DNA of 51,842 nucleotides. It comes from Candidatus Goldiibacteriota bacterium (GTDB taxonomy: Bacteria > Oederibacteriota > JAAXVQ01). The notes under the pieces were generated by a model, which was not told the DNA's origin, made no database searches, and saw only the letters and a program-made list of their open reading frames with translations. Below, in pieces: positions 26,228-34,939 of this stretch (position 1 is the first letter of the stretch; each line of letters opens with the position of its first letter). Location: the NCBI GenBank assembly GCA_020052235.1, contig JAGVPM010000067.1, positions 1 to 51,842 of the forward strand. Direction: 5' to 3'. The position numbers and the translations under genes were made by a program.

Positions 26228-28129
26228 TTAATTGCCCGAAGTAATTACTTGCACGCGAACGCGGCGGTTCATGGCCCGGCCTTTTTCGGAATCATTGCCC
26301 GCCGCCGGATCTTTATCGCCAAAACCTTTTAACGAAATCTTATTGCTGGGCATGCTCTTTATTTGCACAAAATAATCCTTAACGGCCTTGGCCCGTTTCA
26401 AGGACAAGGCATTGGCGTCCTTTTCATCACTGGAAGCATAGCCATGGACTAAAATGGTGCGCTGTTGATTCCGGTCAAAGGTAACCGAAATTTGATCCAA
26501 GGCAAACAGGTATTTGTCGTTCAAACTCTCGCTGTCTTTGGCAAAATACACCGTTGTCTTTGTGACCATTTTGGCGTCTTTGGACTTGGTTTGTTTCGTT
26601 TCTTCCAGAGCGGCCGCTTCCACATCATCAAACGCCGTATTCTTCACTTCAGCTTCCTGTTTGGCGGCGCGCACGACGTCATCCGAGGTGCGGCGCATAT
26701 ACTGGCTTTGCGTACGCGCACCGGCTCCGGATTTCGCACCCTTGGTAATTTGTGCAATCAGCGCAGAAGTGTCGGTTTTGGAACCCGTGCCCTGTAAAAC
26801 CGCTGATTTGGATATCGGGGAAACGTTGTTGCTGCCCTTTTGTACTGCAATATCCGCGCCGGACGACTGAGCTTCCTTGGCCACACCTTCGCCTTCCGGA
26901 CGTTTGGCTTCAACCTCGGTTAATTCGCGTTTATTGGACTGGGATTTCTTGACCACCACTTTGCCTTCCATACTCTTTTTGGTTTTCATCATTTCGTCGG
27001 CCGTTTCCTGCAAAGCTTGTTCGGAAGCGCTTAATTGTTTCTTCACCACATGCCTGCGTTTGGCAACTTTGTCTTTCAAGACCTCGCCCCAGGAGAATTT
27101 CAGTGAAACGCGGTGGGTTACACCCAAATCACCAAAGGGCATGAATACGTAATCCAATCCCAAGGATGAAAATATCAAACCGGCTCCGACGGAAAAACCC
27201 GGTGCCGATGAGGCATCAAAACCCGTGCGGTATCCTGCGCGCAAGGCAAGGTCAAAGGTTTCATCCGGACCGGTTTGCAGTCCCGTCCGGATCCAATATT
27301 CAGCACCAGCGCGGATCGTGCTCAAACTCTCGGAAACACGGTACTCTCCGTCCAGCGCAAAGGTCAAATCATCATCTAAAAACTGATATGCCACCCCAGC
27401 CTGGGCCATCATGGGCAAAGGATCGTTTTGATAGGTATATTTTACCGGCGTGCCCAAATTTTTGATTGAAACACCCACGGAACTGGGAATCAAACGCACA
27501 GTCCAACTTTCTTCCGCGGATTTTTTATACCAGCGCATTTTGGATAATAAAAGCTGATCCCCCACATCCAAGCCCACGCTGAATGACTGGCTGCTGTCGA
27601 TGGTTTCCTGGATGAGTTTTACGCCAACACCGATTTTATTTTCCCGCACAAACATATTCCCCGCCCAGGCCAAACTCGCCAACATGTCGGCGGCGCCGAA
27701 TGTACCGCTGCTGTTGGTATCATAATCGCCGGTAGGCGTCTCGAAAGTTTTGGGAATATCGCCCAGATAGAGGTACCCCAAACTTATGCCAATGGCGCCG
27801 ATATAGTCATACTTATCCGCATAGGTTAAATATTCATACCGGATGCCTTCAAACCACTCCAAATGAGTAAAACCAATGGTGCTTCGCTTCAATTGCGTCA
27901 ATCCCGCCGGATTCCAATAATTTGAATCCACGTCGTTGGCAACTGCCGTGAATGCACCCCCCATGGCTTCGGCACGGGATGAGGTTCCGATTTTCAGAAA
28001 AGGCGCAGCCGTAGTTCCTTCCCCGCCCGCATACCCGGGCGCGGCATTCAGGAACATGCACCAGGCAATAATTCCAATTCCCCGAAATACTTTATCCCAA
28101 CGTTTAGCCGCCATTTCGCCTTTTCTCAT
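26228..28129 (-). CDS. PorV/PorQ-type beta-barrel protein fused to an OmpA peptidoglycan-binding domain
   Basis: The 633-residue protein has a signal peptide, then the PorV/PorQ (UPF0164-like) start FLKIGTSSRAEAMGGAFTAVANDVDSNYWNPAGL and alternating strands up to about residue 365 (a FadL-like outer-membrane barrel). A linker of about 160 residues rich in Lys, Glu, Ser and Thr follows. The C-terminal 110 residues are an OmpA domain (TVYFAKDSESLNDKYLFAL, VHGYASSDEKDANALSLKRAKAV, GRAMNRRVRVQV). It should tie the outer membrane to the wall. The ATG at 28129 fits best with GGGAGGGA seven bases before it. It follows a smaller PorV-like gene. Confidence 0.88.
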   Translation of the reverse strand: MRKGEMAAKRWDKVFRGIGIIAWCMFLNAAPGYAGGEGTTAAPFLKIGTSSRAEAMGGAFTAVANDVDSNYWNPAGLTQLKRSTIGFTHLEWFEGIRYEYLTYADKYDYIGAIGISLGYLYLGDIPKTFETPTGDYDTNSSGTFGAADMLASLAWAGNMFVRENKIGVGVKLIQETIDSSQSFSVGLDVGDQLLLSKMRWYKKSAEESWTVRLIPSSVGVSIKNLGTPVKYTYQNDPLPMMAQAGVAYQFLDDDLTFALDGEYRVSESLSTIRAGAEYWIRTGLQTGPDETFDLALRAGYRTGFDASSAPGFSVGAGLIFSSLGLDYVFMPFGDLGVTHRVSLKFSWGEVLKDKVAKRRHVVKKQLSASEQALQETADEMMKTKKSMEGKVVVKKSQSNKRELTEVEAKRPEGEGVAKEAQSSGADIAVQKGSNNVSPISKSAVLQGTGSKTDTSALIAQITKGAKSGAGARTQSQYMRRTSDDVVRAAKQEAEVKNTAFDDVEAAALEETKQTKSKDAKMVTKTTVYFAKDSESLNDKYLFALDQISVTFDRNQQRTILVHGYASSDEKDANALSLKRAKAVKDYFVQIKSMPSNKISLKGFGDKDPAAGNDSEKGRAMNRRVRVQVITSGN

Positions 28130-28174
28130 GATCATTCCCTCCCATTCGGAGTGCTCACCCCAACGATTCACTCA

Positions 28175-29128
28175 TTATTTTTCAATTTCATCCTTCAAAG
28201 GCCCATAGTGTGCCGTTATCGCCAACCGGTGCGTTCCGCCCAGCGCCGCATACGGGACAAACGCATAATCCAGCTGCAGGTCAGACCAGCGCACGCTGGC
28301 GCCGAAATTCATGCGTTGGGCCGCATTATCCGTTTGGAGGTCATTGCCGCCCATTTGCTGGCGATAACCAAAACGGAGTCCGAACATTTGCCGGTACCAA
28401 TATTCCAAGCCGGCGCCCAGGGTCAATTTATTATCCAGCGGCTGATTCAATTCCAACCCTATGTTTAATCCGTGTTCCTTGTTTTCGCCAAATAAGTCCT
28501 TGTATCCGAAACCGCCGCGGATATTCAACGGCAAGGAATCGCTTTTCACATCCGGTCCCAAATTTTGGATTGAAACGCCCAGGGAAATTTTGCGTTCCAC
28601 AAAAAATACCAGAATCCCCAAGTCCGCCGCTTCGCCGTAAAGATCCTCGGTCCCCAAATGCGATTGAAAAAATTTTAAATTCAGGCCCACGGAAAAATTC
28701 GAAATCTGGAAACCATATCCCAAAATCCCGGCTAAATCAAAAACCTTCAACGGTTTCTCATCTTCCAGATCATTATCCACATCGGGCATGTGCCGGAATA
28801 AAATCTGCGCGGCGGCGCCGTAGGTTTCACCCAAATTCTGGCCCATGGTCAGCTCTTCGTATTCCACATCGCCAAACCAGAACAAATGTTCAAACGAAGT
28901 ATGGAACATATTGGGGGTAAGCAACGACAAACCGGCCGGATTCCACTCCACTGAATTTAAATCATCGGCCAAGGCGACAAAAGCACCGCCCATGCCCGTT
29001 GCCCGGGCGCTGCGCCCGGCTTTAAAAAAATTGGCCGTGGAAGTTCCCACACCGCGCGCTTCAGCATAGTAAACCAAGCTCCCCGCTGCCCAGAGCGCCA
29101 TCATAACCACGATGAAAACTTTACGCAT
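28175..29128 (-). CDS. PorV/PorQ family outer membrane protein
   Basis: The 317-residue protein has a signal peptide (MRKVFIVVMMALWAAGSLVYYAEA) and the family start FFKAGRSARATGMGGAFVALADDLNSVEWNPAGL. Strand-rich sequence runs to the end (GLRFGYRQQMGGNDL, LQLDYAFVPYAALGGTHRLAITAHYG). PorV proteins are outer-membrane barrels. In Bacteroidota PorV shuttles cargo of the type IX secretion system, and in other phyla the role is unknown. It lies between the kelch gene and the PorV-OmpA fusion in one gene train. Confidence 0.88.
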   Translation of the reverse strand: MRKVFIVVMMALWAAGSLVYYAEARGVGTSTANFFKAGRSARATGMGGAFVALADDLNSVEWNPAGLSLLTPNMFHTSFEHLFWFGDVEYEELTMGQNLGETYGAAAQILFRHMPDVDNDLEDEKPLKVFDLAGILGYGFQISNFSVGLNLKFFQSHLGTEDLYGEAADLGILVFFVERKISLGVSIQNLGPDVKSDSLPLNIRGGFGYKDLFGENKEHGLNIGLELNQPLDNKLTLGAGLEYWYRQMFGLRFGYRQQMGGNDLQTDNAAQRMNFGASVRWSDLQLDYAFVPYAALGGTHRLAITAHYGPLKDEIEK

Positions 29129-29163
29129 CTTAAGCTCCTTTGTATGGTTTAATCAACCGCAGG

Positions 29164-32100
29164 TTAACGTTTAAAAACAACCACCTTACGGGTCTTATGG
29201 GTATCTCCGCAATTGTATTGCACCAAATAGACGCCATTTGCGACATATTCGGTATTTTCATTGGTCCCGTCCCACTGCCAAAAACCGGTAGCCGGCAAAG
29301 GAGTATCAGGCGGCAACTCAATGTCCTGGCGGCGGATCATTTCGCCTTCCAGATTATAAATCCGGATAATCACGGTCGAAACGGATTCGGCCCGCGTTTT
29401 GAATGTAATCATGAGCGGTTCCACCTGGGGGTCAAACCGGTTGTGATTGACTTGAAACGAATCTTCCTCCATGCGTTTGGACCCAAAATAATTGACATCC
29501 ACTTCATTCACCAAAGGAGTCACGGCCGAACCCGGCGTATTGCGCGCGGTCTGAAGCGTCACCTTATAATGAAGGTAGCGAACCGCGCGTTGAATAAGGA
29601 TCGGACCAGCCGTCTGCTCCAAACTCCAATCAGACCAGGGCCCGCGTTCCATGCCGGTGCGGCATTTGAGCCTGAATATTTCCCCGTTGGGCATTGCCTG
29701 CCAATCCAGGGTATCCACAAATTGATCTTTATCCAAATCAATGAAGCGTTCGTACGTGCCTTCCCAGGCATAGGTTTGGAAATTTTGATAAGCTACGTCT
29801 GAAATACTGGTCATATAAGTATTGGAAGAATGCGGCTCGCCATAACGGCCGCCCAAAACATAAATATACCCATTGCTGGTCACGGCCGTATGTCCTGCCA
29901 CCGGGTGTTCCAGCGAGGTCGTGGTAAATTCCCAGGTGCCGTAAAATCCGGCATTGGGGATTTGGCCCGTGGAAGCATTGGGCATGCAATAAAACACCCT
30001 ATTCCGGAGCGTGCCTCCGGTGGCATCGCTGCTGCCGCCGATAATGTAAACCCGGCCGGAAGTAAATACCGCGGCATGTTCCGCCAAATTCAACAGCATG
30101 GGTGTGGTGGCAGTCCAGGTCCCCAAGGTCCCGTCGGTATTAATGGCGGCGTAATAAACGGAACTTAGCGGAGGTGTGGACGGTATAGGCGGTGTACCCG
30201 TGGGGTAATAAACATTCACCCCGCCGCCGATAGTCGCTCCCGACACCATGCCAGAATCGCGTCCGCCAAATACATAAATGCGTTTGTTCGCCACACACGC
30301 GGTCATATCGTACATGCGGACCGGCAATGGAGTGGTGGTTTTCCAGCCTCCGGGCCCGCCTTCGGGATTGATGGTTCCGTTGGCATTGGGAATGCAATAC
30401 CAGACCCGGTTTTGGACATCAGGATCGCTTGTTCCTGTCGCGGGAAACGAAACCACCGGCAAACGATTGACGCGCGAAATACCGCCCAAAACGTAAATAT
30501 AATCATTGTAGGAAACCGAAGCTGAGCGGATCAGCGGTTGATAGCAAACGATGGGACTTCCGACTGGATTATTATTGGCCGGAATCCAATTAGGGTCGCG
30601 GATTGGAATATAGCTGGTGGCTTCAAAATTTCCCGTTGTGGAACCGGCGCCGATGTTTTCATAAAATGCGTCGGCATGCGCTTGATACCAGCCCGTGGGC
30701 GTGGTGCCGTAAAAAGCCGTGTCGGAACGCGAAGCGGCTCCGGCAAAAATATACGCATTGGCCGAATTTACCCCGCCTATGACATAGACCTGATTATTGA
30801 CCGCCATGGTGGAAGTTTGCAATACCGAAGCCATGGGGATCACGCCATTGGTCGTGTCCGAAGCCCAATTCTGCAAAGAGCCGTTGCTGTCCACATTGGA
30901 ACGATACACGGTTGAATAAGCGGCCGCCGGATTGGTCGTATCCCCGGTTCCCGAAGCATAGGCCGAAAACGTGTTGGGGCCTCCGCCTATGACATATACC
31001 ACAGGCTTGTTTCCCGAGGTGCTGCTGGAATACGATTGATCCATCAAAGGAACCTTCAACACCGATGAGTGGCCGGTCCAGTTCGGGCGTTCTCCGCCGC
31101 CGTAGTTGGAAAGGAACATGGGGGTCGTGGGCAGCCATGATAAAATATTTTGTTTGTTGTCCACCAAATTGGCGGTCATAATTTGTTTTTGCACACCGGA
31201 ATTGTTGGTGCCGCCGACCACCAAAAGATGATTGTTGAAGGAAACAAAATTATGCCATTTTACCGGCGAGGGCAGATCCGTGGCCCGGGTCCAGGTATCG
31301 CGCTCACTGGACGTGGGAATCATGCCGTCGGCTTGATTGATGCCTGCAAAGTAAACTACATTCGTGGCCTTGGCGGTCGTGGAAGTCGCTCCCCCGCAAA
31401 CCCAAATTTTCCCCCCGGCGACCGTTGACGCAGCGTCAAACAGCGGCTCGGGCAGGGGCGTGGTCGCGGTCCAAGCCGGAATATCCCCGGTGCCGGGATT
31501 AATGGACCCGACAAAAATCTGATTTTGCGAGTCACCCGGCTGGCCGCTGGTCGACCCGCCGATGACATAAACGCGCCCGTTGGTGATCACCGCATTATGA
31601 CCCGACAAGGGGATGGGCAACGGGGCGGTGGTGGTTTGCCAAGCTCCGGGCAGAATCATACCGTCCGGCTCAACTGGTGCATAATAAATATTGCTCTGGG
31701 AAATATCCGTTGAATTCATGCCGCCGATGATATAAACCCAACGTTCAAACCGCACGGCCGCGGGCCGGAACAAAGGCATGGGCAACGAAGCCACGGCCGT
31801 CCAAGTGTTGGGTTGGTAATAGGCCTTGATTTGCCCGTCATGCCCGAGAATCTTACCCCAGTATACTGAATCCAGCGTATTTGAATTGGCGGTTCGGCCG
31901 CCGAAAATATACAGACGTCCATTGAACGCCAAGTTGGCATGCCCGTAGGTTGGCTGAGGCATGTTGACCAATTTTTCCGGATCCCATTTTTCAATTTCAC
32001 CGTCAGCTTGAATATTTCCGAAATGCATGGCTTCCAGTGCATTATCCACCGTCGTTCCCGTTCCACCCGTGGTGGAGTCCGCCGTGCCTTTTCCGCCGGT

Positions 32101-32400
32101 AATGTACAATTTACCGTTATAGACCAAAACGCCGGCAAGATACAAGGCGCTGGTGGGACCCGAGCTGGAGGTCCAATTACTGAGCATGGAATACGGGGCC
32201 AGTTGCAAACCGCCTTTAATGCTTTGATTGACTTGAACATTGTCCTCGGTTCCGCCATAAAAATCCGTAGATAACGTGTCGGTAGCCTGCTTTGCCTGGA
32301 CCGGCAGGCTCAAGCAAAACATGAATCCAAGCGCATACAACACCAATCCTAAAATCCAAAATTTATATTGCATACCACCTTGGTAACATTTTGCCGTCAT
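29164..32400 (-). CDS. Exported kelch-repeat protein with FlgD-like C-terminal module
   Basis: The 1078-residue protein has an N-terminal signal (QYKFWILGLVLYALGFMFC...PVQA). About twelve kelch-type repeats follow, each with a GG pair after a hydrophobic strand (LYITGGKGTAD, LYIFGGRTANS, VYIIGGMNSTD, IWVCGGATST, LLVVGGTNNSG, VYVIGGVNSAN, IYVFGGRDSG, IYVLGGRYGE and others), enough for two six-bladed propellers. The last 90 residues resemble the FlgD Ig-like or T9SS-tail module (VIIRIYNLEGEMIRR, GFWQWDGTN, VANGVYLVQY, KVVVFKR). It is probably secreted or surface-bound. GGAGG lies ten bases before the ATG at 32400. The ATG at 32373 is an alternative. Confidence 0.85.
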   Translation of the reverse strand: MTAKCYQGGMQYKFWILGLVLYALGFMFCLSLPVQAKQATDTLSTDFYGGTEDNVQVNQSIKGGLQLAPYSMLSNWTSSSGPTSALYLAGVLVYNGKLYITGGKGTADSTTGGTGTTVDNALEAMHFGNIQADGEIEKWDPEKLVNMPQPTYGHANLAFNGRLYIFGGRTANSNTLDSVYWGKILGHDGQIKAYYQPNTWTAVASLPMPLFRPAAVRFERWVYIIGGMNSTDISQSNIYYAPVEPDGMILPGAWQTTTAPLPIPLSGHNAVITNGRVYVIGGSTSGQPGDSQNQIFVGSINPGTGDIPAWTATTPLPEPLFDAASTVAGGKIWVCGGATSTTAKATNVVYFAGINQADGMIPTSSERDTWTRATDLPSPVKWHNFVSFNNHLLVVGGTNNSGVQKQIMTANLVDNKQNILSWLPTTPMFLSNYGGGERPNWTGHSSVLKVPLMDQSYSSSTSGNKPVVYVIGGGPNTFSAYASGTGDTTNPAAAYSTVYRSNVDSNGSLQNWASDTTNGVIPMASVLQTSTMAVNNQVYVIGGVNSANAYIFAGAASRSDTAFYGTTPTGWYQAHADAFYENIGAGSTTGNFEATSYIPIRDPNWIPANNNPVGSPIVCYQPLIRSASVSYNDYIYVLGGISRVNRLPVVSFPATGTSDPDVQNRVWYCIPNANGTINPEGGPGGWKTTTPLPVRMYDMTACVANKRIYVFGGRDSGMVSGATIGGGVNVYYPTGTPPIPSTPPLSSVYYAAINTDGTLGTWTATTPMLLNLAEHAAVFTSGRVYIIGGSSDATGGTLRNRVFYCMPNASTGQIPNAGFYGTWEFTTTSLEHPVAGHTAVTSNGYIYVLGGRYGEPHSSNTYMTSISDVAYQNFQTYAWEGTYERFIDLDKDQFVDTLDWQAMPNGEIFRLKCRTGMERGPWSDWSLEQTAGPILIQRAVRYLHYKVTLQTARNTPGSAVTPLVNEVDVNYFGSKRMEEDSFQVNHNRFDPQVEPLMITFKTRAESVSTVIIRIYNLEGEMIRRQDIELPPDTPLPATGFWQWDGTNENTEYVANGVYLVQYNCGDTHKTRKVVVFKR

Positions 32401-32435
32401 AGACGTGATGCCTCCGGTGCAGGAATGTTCAAGAA

Positions 32436-32714
32436 TTAACGAATTTCTTTTTTCACGGGCTGGATTGCGGTTTCGATTTTTTGCATGCGTTCCTGAATAT
32501 CCATTAATAACCTGATGATATCCGACGCTAAATAAAAAATCAGAAAATAAATCCCCCCCATGACAAGCACACCCAAACTGGCCAGTTTGCCGGTTCCCGA
32601 TGTCTTCCCAAATAGAATGATCAGGGCGGCAATAAAACTTAAACCCGCTACAACATACGAAAGAATCTTGGTAATTAATACCGACATACGCAAAAAGGAA
32701 TATTGAGTATCCAT
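32436..32714 (-). CDS. Small two-helix membrane protein, unknown
   Basis: The 92-residue protein has two membrane helices (ILSYVVAGLSFIAALIILFG and ASLGVLVMGGIYFLIFYLAS) and a charged C-terminal helix (MDIQERMQKIETAIQPVKKEI). I do not recognise the family. It is the first gene behind the consensus promoter at 32745-32773, and the kelch gene starts 35 bases after it. The frame opens with TTG at 32726, but the ATG at 32714 is preferred. The ribosome binding site is weak (GGGGG). Confidence 0.7.
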   Translation of the reverse strand: MDTQYSFLRMSVLITKILSYVVAGLSFIAALIILFGKTSGTGKLASLGVLVMGGIYFLIFYLASDIIRLLMDIQERMQKIETAIQPVKKEIR

Positions 32715-32744
32715 TTTTGCCCCCAATTCAATTATTTTATTTTA

Positions 32745-32773
32745 ACTATATCATTCTGGATTTATTTTGTCAA
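32745..32773 (-). promoter_or_regulatory. Consensus promoter of the kelch/PorV/RND gene train
   Basis: On the minus strand perfect TTGACA (32773-32768) and TATAGT (32750-32745) boxes are 17 bases apart in an AT-rich 160-base gap. The expected start lies about 25 bases before the small membrane protein. All genes from 32714 to 16514 lie in the same direction with short gaps, and I see no second promoter as good as this one. Confidence 0.8.
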
Positions 32774-32888
32774 ATTTTCTTATTTTACAATTTAATCAAT
32801 TATTTAACAGGATTTTTCATTTTTTAATTAATTAACCATTATTTTTGTCAACTCTTTGCGAACAAATCTTCTAAATTCCCCCTCGCGA

Positions 32889-33524
32889 TCAACTTTTTAT
32901 AAAAGCTATGATGCTCAAAATCAAAACAACCAATGAGCAAAAAAATACAATGGTTTTTAAAAAAATCTGATAGTGCGGCGTTTTGACCCATTGCATATTT
33001 AATAGAAACGGCAAGCTGCATAATGCGTTTCCAAAAAAAACATTGGTGAAAAAAACCATCCCAAGTACGAGTGTGGGTTGCAATAAAGATAAGAAGCAGG
33101 CAATTAAAAGCGGAGACACCAATGTAAAGCTGGATAACCATCCCAAGGAAAAGGTGGATAAATTCAAATGCGAAGGGTCGGTTAAACGCGCCCATGACAT
33201 TTCAGGAGATGTATGGACAGTTAAAAACAGAAACATAAATATTGCCAACAACATGGTGTTGGCATAGATCAAGCGAATCATCAAATTGGAATTCAGCCAA
33301 TGACCCGCATAGGAACAAATCAAACCCAGGAGCAAATATCCCAGCCAGCGGCCCAAAAAATAACCGGTGATGCGTCCCAGGGTTGGGCGAACAATCCATT
33401 CTCCTTGCAGGTTTGGGAAAGGAATTCCCAAACCTGCGGGCTGCAACCCTACATAGGCAAAAATCGCCGCACCTAATAATAAGGCTATCCAAAAAAGCAT
33501 GGATTCATATACCCTTTCGCCCAT
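32889..33524 (-). CDS. DsbD/CcdA-like polytopic membrane protein
   Basis: The 211-residue protein has about six membrane helices (MLFWIALLLGAAIFAYVGL, YLLLGLICSYAGHWL, LLAIFMFLFLTVH, LLIACFLSLLQPTLVLGMVFF, IFLKTIVFFCSLVVLILSIIAF). The layout is that of the DsbD_2/urease-accessory-like transmembrane family. Members move reducing power or metals across the membrane. No paired catalytic cysteines of a CcdA type are plain here. The frame is open upstream into the palindrome at 33555-33582, so its first ATG there is not trusted. ATG at 33524 or 33500 is more likely. It follows the polyferredoxin gene on the same strand. Confidence 0.7.
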   Translation of the reverse strand: MGERVYESMLFWIALLLGAAIFAYVGLQPAGLGIPFPNLQGEWIVRPTLGRITGYFLGRWLGYLLLGLICSYAGHWLNSNLMIRLIYANTMLLAIFMFLFLTVHTSPEMSWARLTDPSHLNLSTFSLGWLSSFTLVSPLLIACFLSLLQPTLVLGMVFFTNVFFGNALCSLPFLLNMQWVKTPHYQIFLKTIVFFCSLVVLILSIIAFIKS

Positions 33525-33530
33525 CAATGC

Positions 33531-33545
33531 CCTGCCTGTGGCAGG
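33531..33545. repeat. Short inverted repeat beside palindrome copy 2
   Basis: CCTGCC and GGCAGG are separated by TGT. It lies just before the larger palindrome and may be part of the same inserted element. Confidence 0.5.
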
Positions 33546-33554
33546 AATGAATTT

Positions 33555-33582
33555 GTAGGGAACAGGCATGCCTGTTCCCTAC
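33555..33582. repeat. Dispersed palindrome, GTAGGGAACAGG type (copy 2), overlapping a stop codon
   Basis: The 28-base element is a perfect palindrome with arms GTAGGGAACAGGCA. It shares the GTAGGGAAC outer part with copies 1 and 3, but the inner bases differ in a paired way (CAGGCA/TGCCTG against CGGTTT/AAACCG). Its TAG is the stop codon of the polyferredoxin gene. Confidence 0.9.
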
Positions 33583-34766
33583 CTAACGAACACCAACCAA
33601 AGGCACTGGCCGGTTTTTATCCATACGCTTGCCCCCACGGTTCCGGCAACCAGACCCAGGGTCATTACAAAAAACACACGCATCCAACGGCGCGGTTCAA
33701 TTCCGGAGCCTGGTTGAGGTTTGCCCCACTGTGTCCACACAGCTCCGTTCGGGCATTCATCCTCACACCGGCCGCAATGATTGCAGGCGCGTTCAAACAC
33801 AACTTTATCCGTCTGAAGTGTTATGGCTTGCATGGCACACACCGAACGGCAGTGGGCGCACTGCGAACACCGTGAAGCGTCGCACTGTTTTTGAAATGGA
33901 TTAATCTTCCCCACCAAACTTTGCCAAGCGCCGAATGGGCAAACATAGCGGCAAAATATGCGGCGCCCGGTCAGAAACGGCAATACCACGATCAAGCCGA
34001 TGCCCAGGACCGCCACATAAGCAATGTGCAACCCCTGGGTTAGGCCTGCGGTTCCGGCCACATTCTCCGTTACTTTGAACGGACAAACCCATTGGCAAAA
34101 AATCGCCTCACCCTGAAGCCAAGCCAACAACAGCACACTTAACCATACTCCAAAATTCAAATATTTCCAAATTCCTTTCGGTTCCGCAAACTCCCATCGC
34201 GGATGCCTGCGGCCCAGCCGTGAAATGCATTCATCCCAAGCTCCGTATCCGCAAGCCCATGAACACCAGGCTGTGCCCAGCAACAAAGTAAAGGCTAATA
34301 AACCAAAGGCCGCCAAATAAAATGAAATCCCGCTCAGCGGTTCTAGTCCAGTTAGGGCAATGCCTGCATTGGCCAACAGATTCAATAGCATGGCGGCAAG
34401 TGCAATATGACATTGTGAAGTATTTATTTCCCGCACTCCTGCCGCGGGCAAGGGTTGATCCAAAATCACAACCGGCTGAGCCAACAATACGGCCGCCAAA
34501 GTCCCCAGGGCCAAAAGACTGAAAAAACGCAATCGGTAAGGATTAAAGCGCCCTTTTTTTAAAATTTCAAAAACAGTCCAACCAGAAACCGCGCTCCAAA
34601 ATAATAATCCCAGCCAAGCACCCGGACTTTGTAACCGCAGCATCCACCCGAGGGCAAGCACCCCTATAAAAATCCCCACACCCAAACCCGCGGCCGCGCG
34701 GGGATGGATTTTAAACCTCAAGGGGGTGTTCGCTTCCGGCACCCGGAATTGCGGTGACAAGTTCAT
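33579..34766 (-). CDS. NapH/YccM-type membrane polyferredoxin
   Basis: The 395-residue inner-membrane iron-sulfur protein has about seven helices. It carries cytoplasmic-loop motifs of the NapH/NosR family, CGYGAWDEC, CQWVCPF and CRYVCPFGAW, then two ferredoxin-type clusters (CDASRCSQCAHCRSVC and CNHCGRCEDECPNG). Such proteins move electrons between quinol or ferredoxin and periplasmic redox enzymes. Its partner is not in view, but a DsbD-like membrane protein follows. The stop codon is supplied by a dispersed palindrome. The ATG is only a few bases after a -10 box, and no Shine-Dalgarno site is seen. Confidence 0.88.
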   Translation of the reverse strand: MNLSPQFRVPEANTPLRFKIHPRAAAGLGVGIFIGVLALGWMLRLQSPGAWLGLLFWSAVSGWTVFEILKKGRFNPYRLRFFSLLALGTLAAVLLAQPVVILDQPLPAAGVREINTSQCHIALAAMLLNLLANAGIALTGLEPLSGISFYLAAFGLLAFTLLLGTAWCSWACGYGAWDECISRLGRRHPRWEFAEPKGIWKYLNFGVWLSVLLLAWLQGEAIFCQWVCPFKVTENVAGTAGLTQGLHIAYVAVLGIGLIVVLPFLTGRRIFCRYVCPFGAWQSLVGKINPFQKQCDASRCSQCAHCRSVCAMQAITLQTDKVVFERACNHCGRCEDECPNGAVWTQWGKPQPGSGIEPRRWMRVFFVMTLGLVAGTVGASVWIKTGQCLWLVFVR

Positions 34767-34772
34767 AGGGGT

Positions 34773-34802
34773 ATTATATCAAGCGCCTCAAAGGCCAGGC
34801 AA
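34773..34802 (-). promoter_or_regulatory. Promoter placing the polyferredoxin start at +1 (leaderless candidate)
   Basis: On the minus strand TTGCCT (34802-34797) and a perfect TATAAT (34778-34773) are 18 bases apart. Six bases then separate the -10 box from the ATG at 34766, so the mRNA should begin at or next to the start codon. CCCCT before the ATG cannot act as a ribosome binding site. Confidence 0.6.
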
Positions 34803-34836
34803 AGAAATTCAATAAAAACTGCAACACACGTACGAC

Positions 34837-34882
34837 TTTACCGCAGAGGCGCTGAGAACGCACTCTGCGCCTCTGCGGTAAA
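34837..34882. repeat. Dispersed palindromic repeat, CCGCAGAGGCGCAGAG type (copy 2)
   Basis: TTTACCGCAGAGGCGCTGAG (34837-34856) is inverted at 34863-34882 with one mismatch and six bases between. It lies in the gap between two divergent genes and is a shorter version of the element at 10084-10183. Confidence 0.85.
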
Positions 34883-34939
34883 TATGATACAATCAACATT
34901 AGCATGCTTACCGGTTACGTTGCCGAAGGAGTTCAAACC

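Noticed and set aside
28210-28920. A 236-codon plus-strand frame opposite the PorV gene
   Set aside because: Very rich in Pro, Arg and Ser, with no domain; the minus strand has a signal peptide and family motifs.
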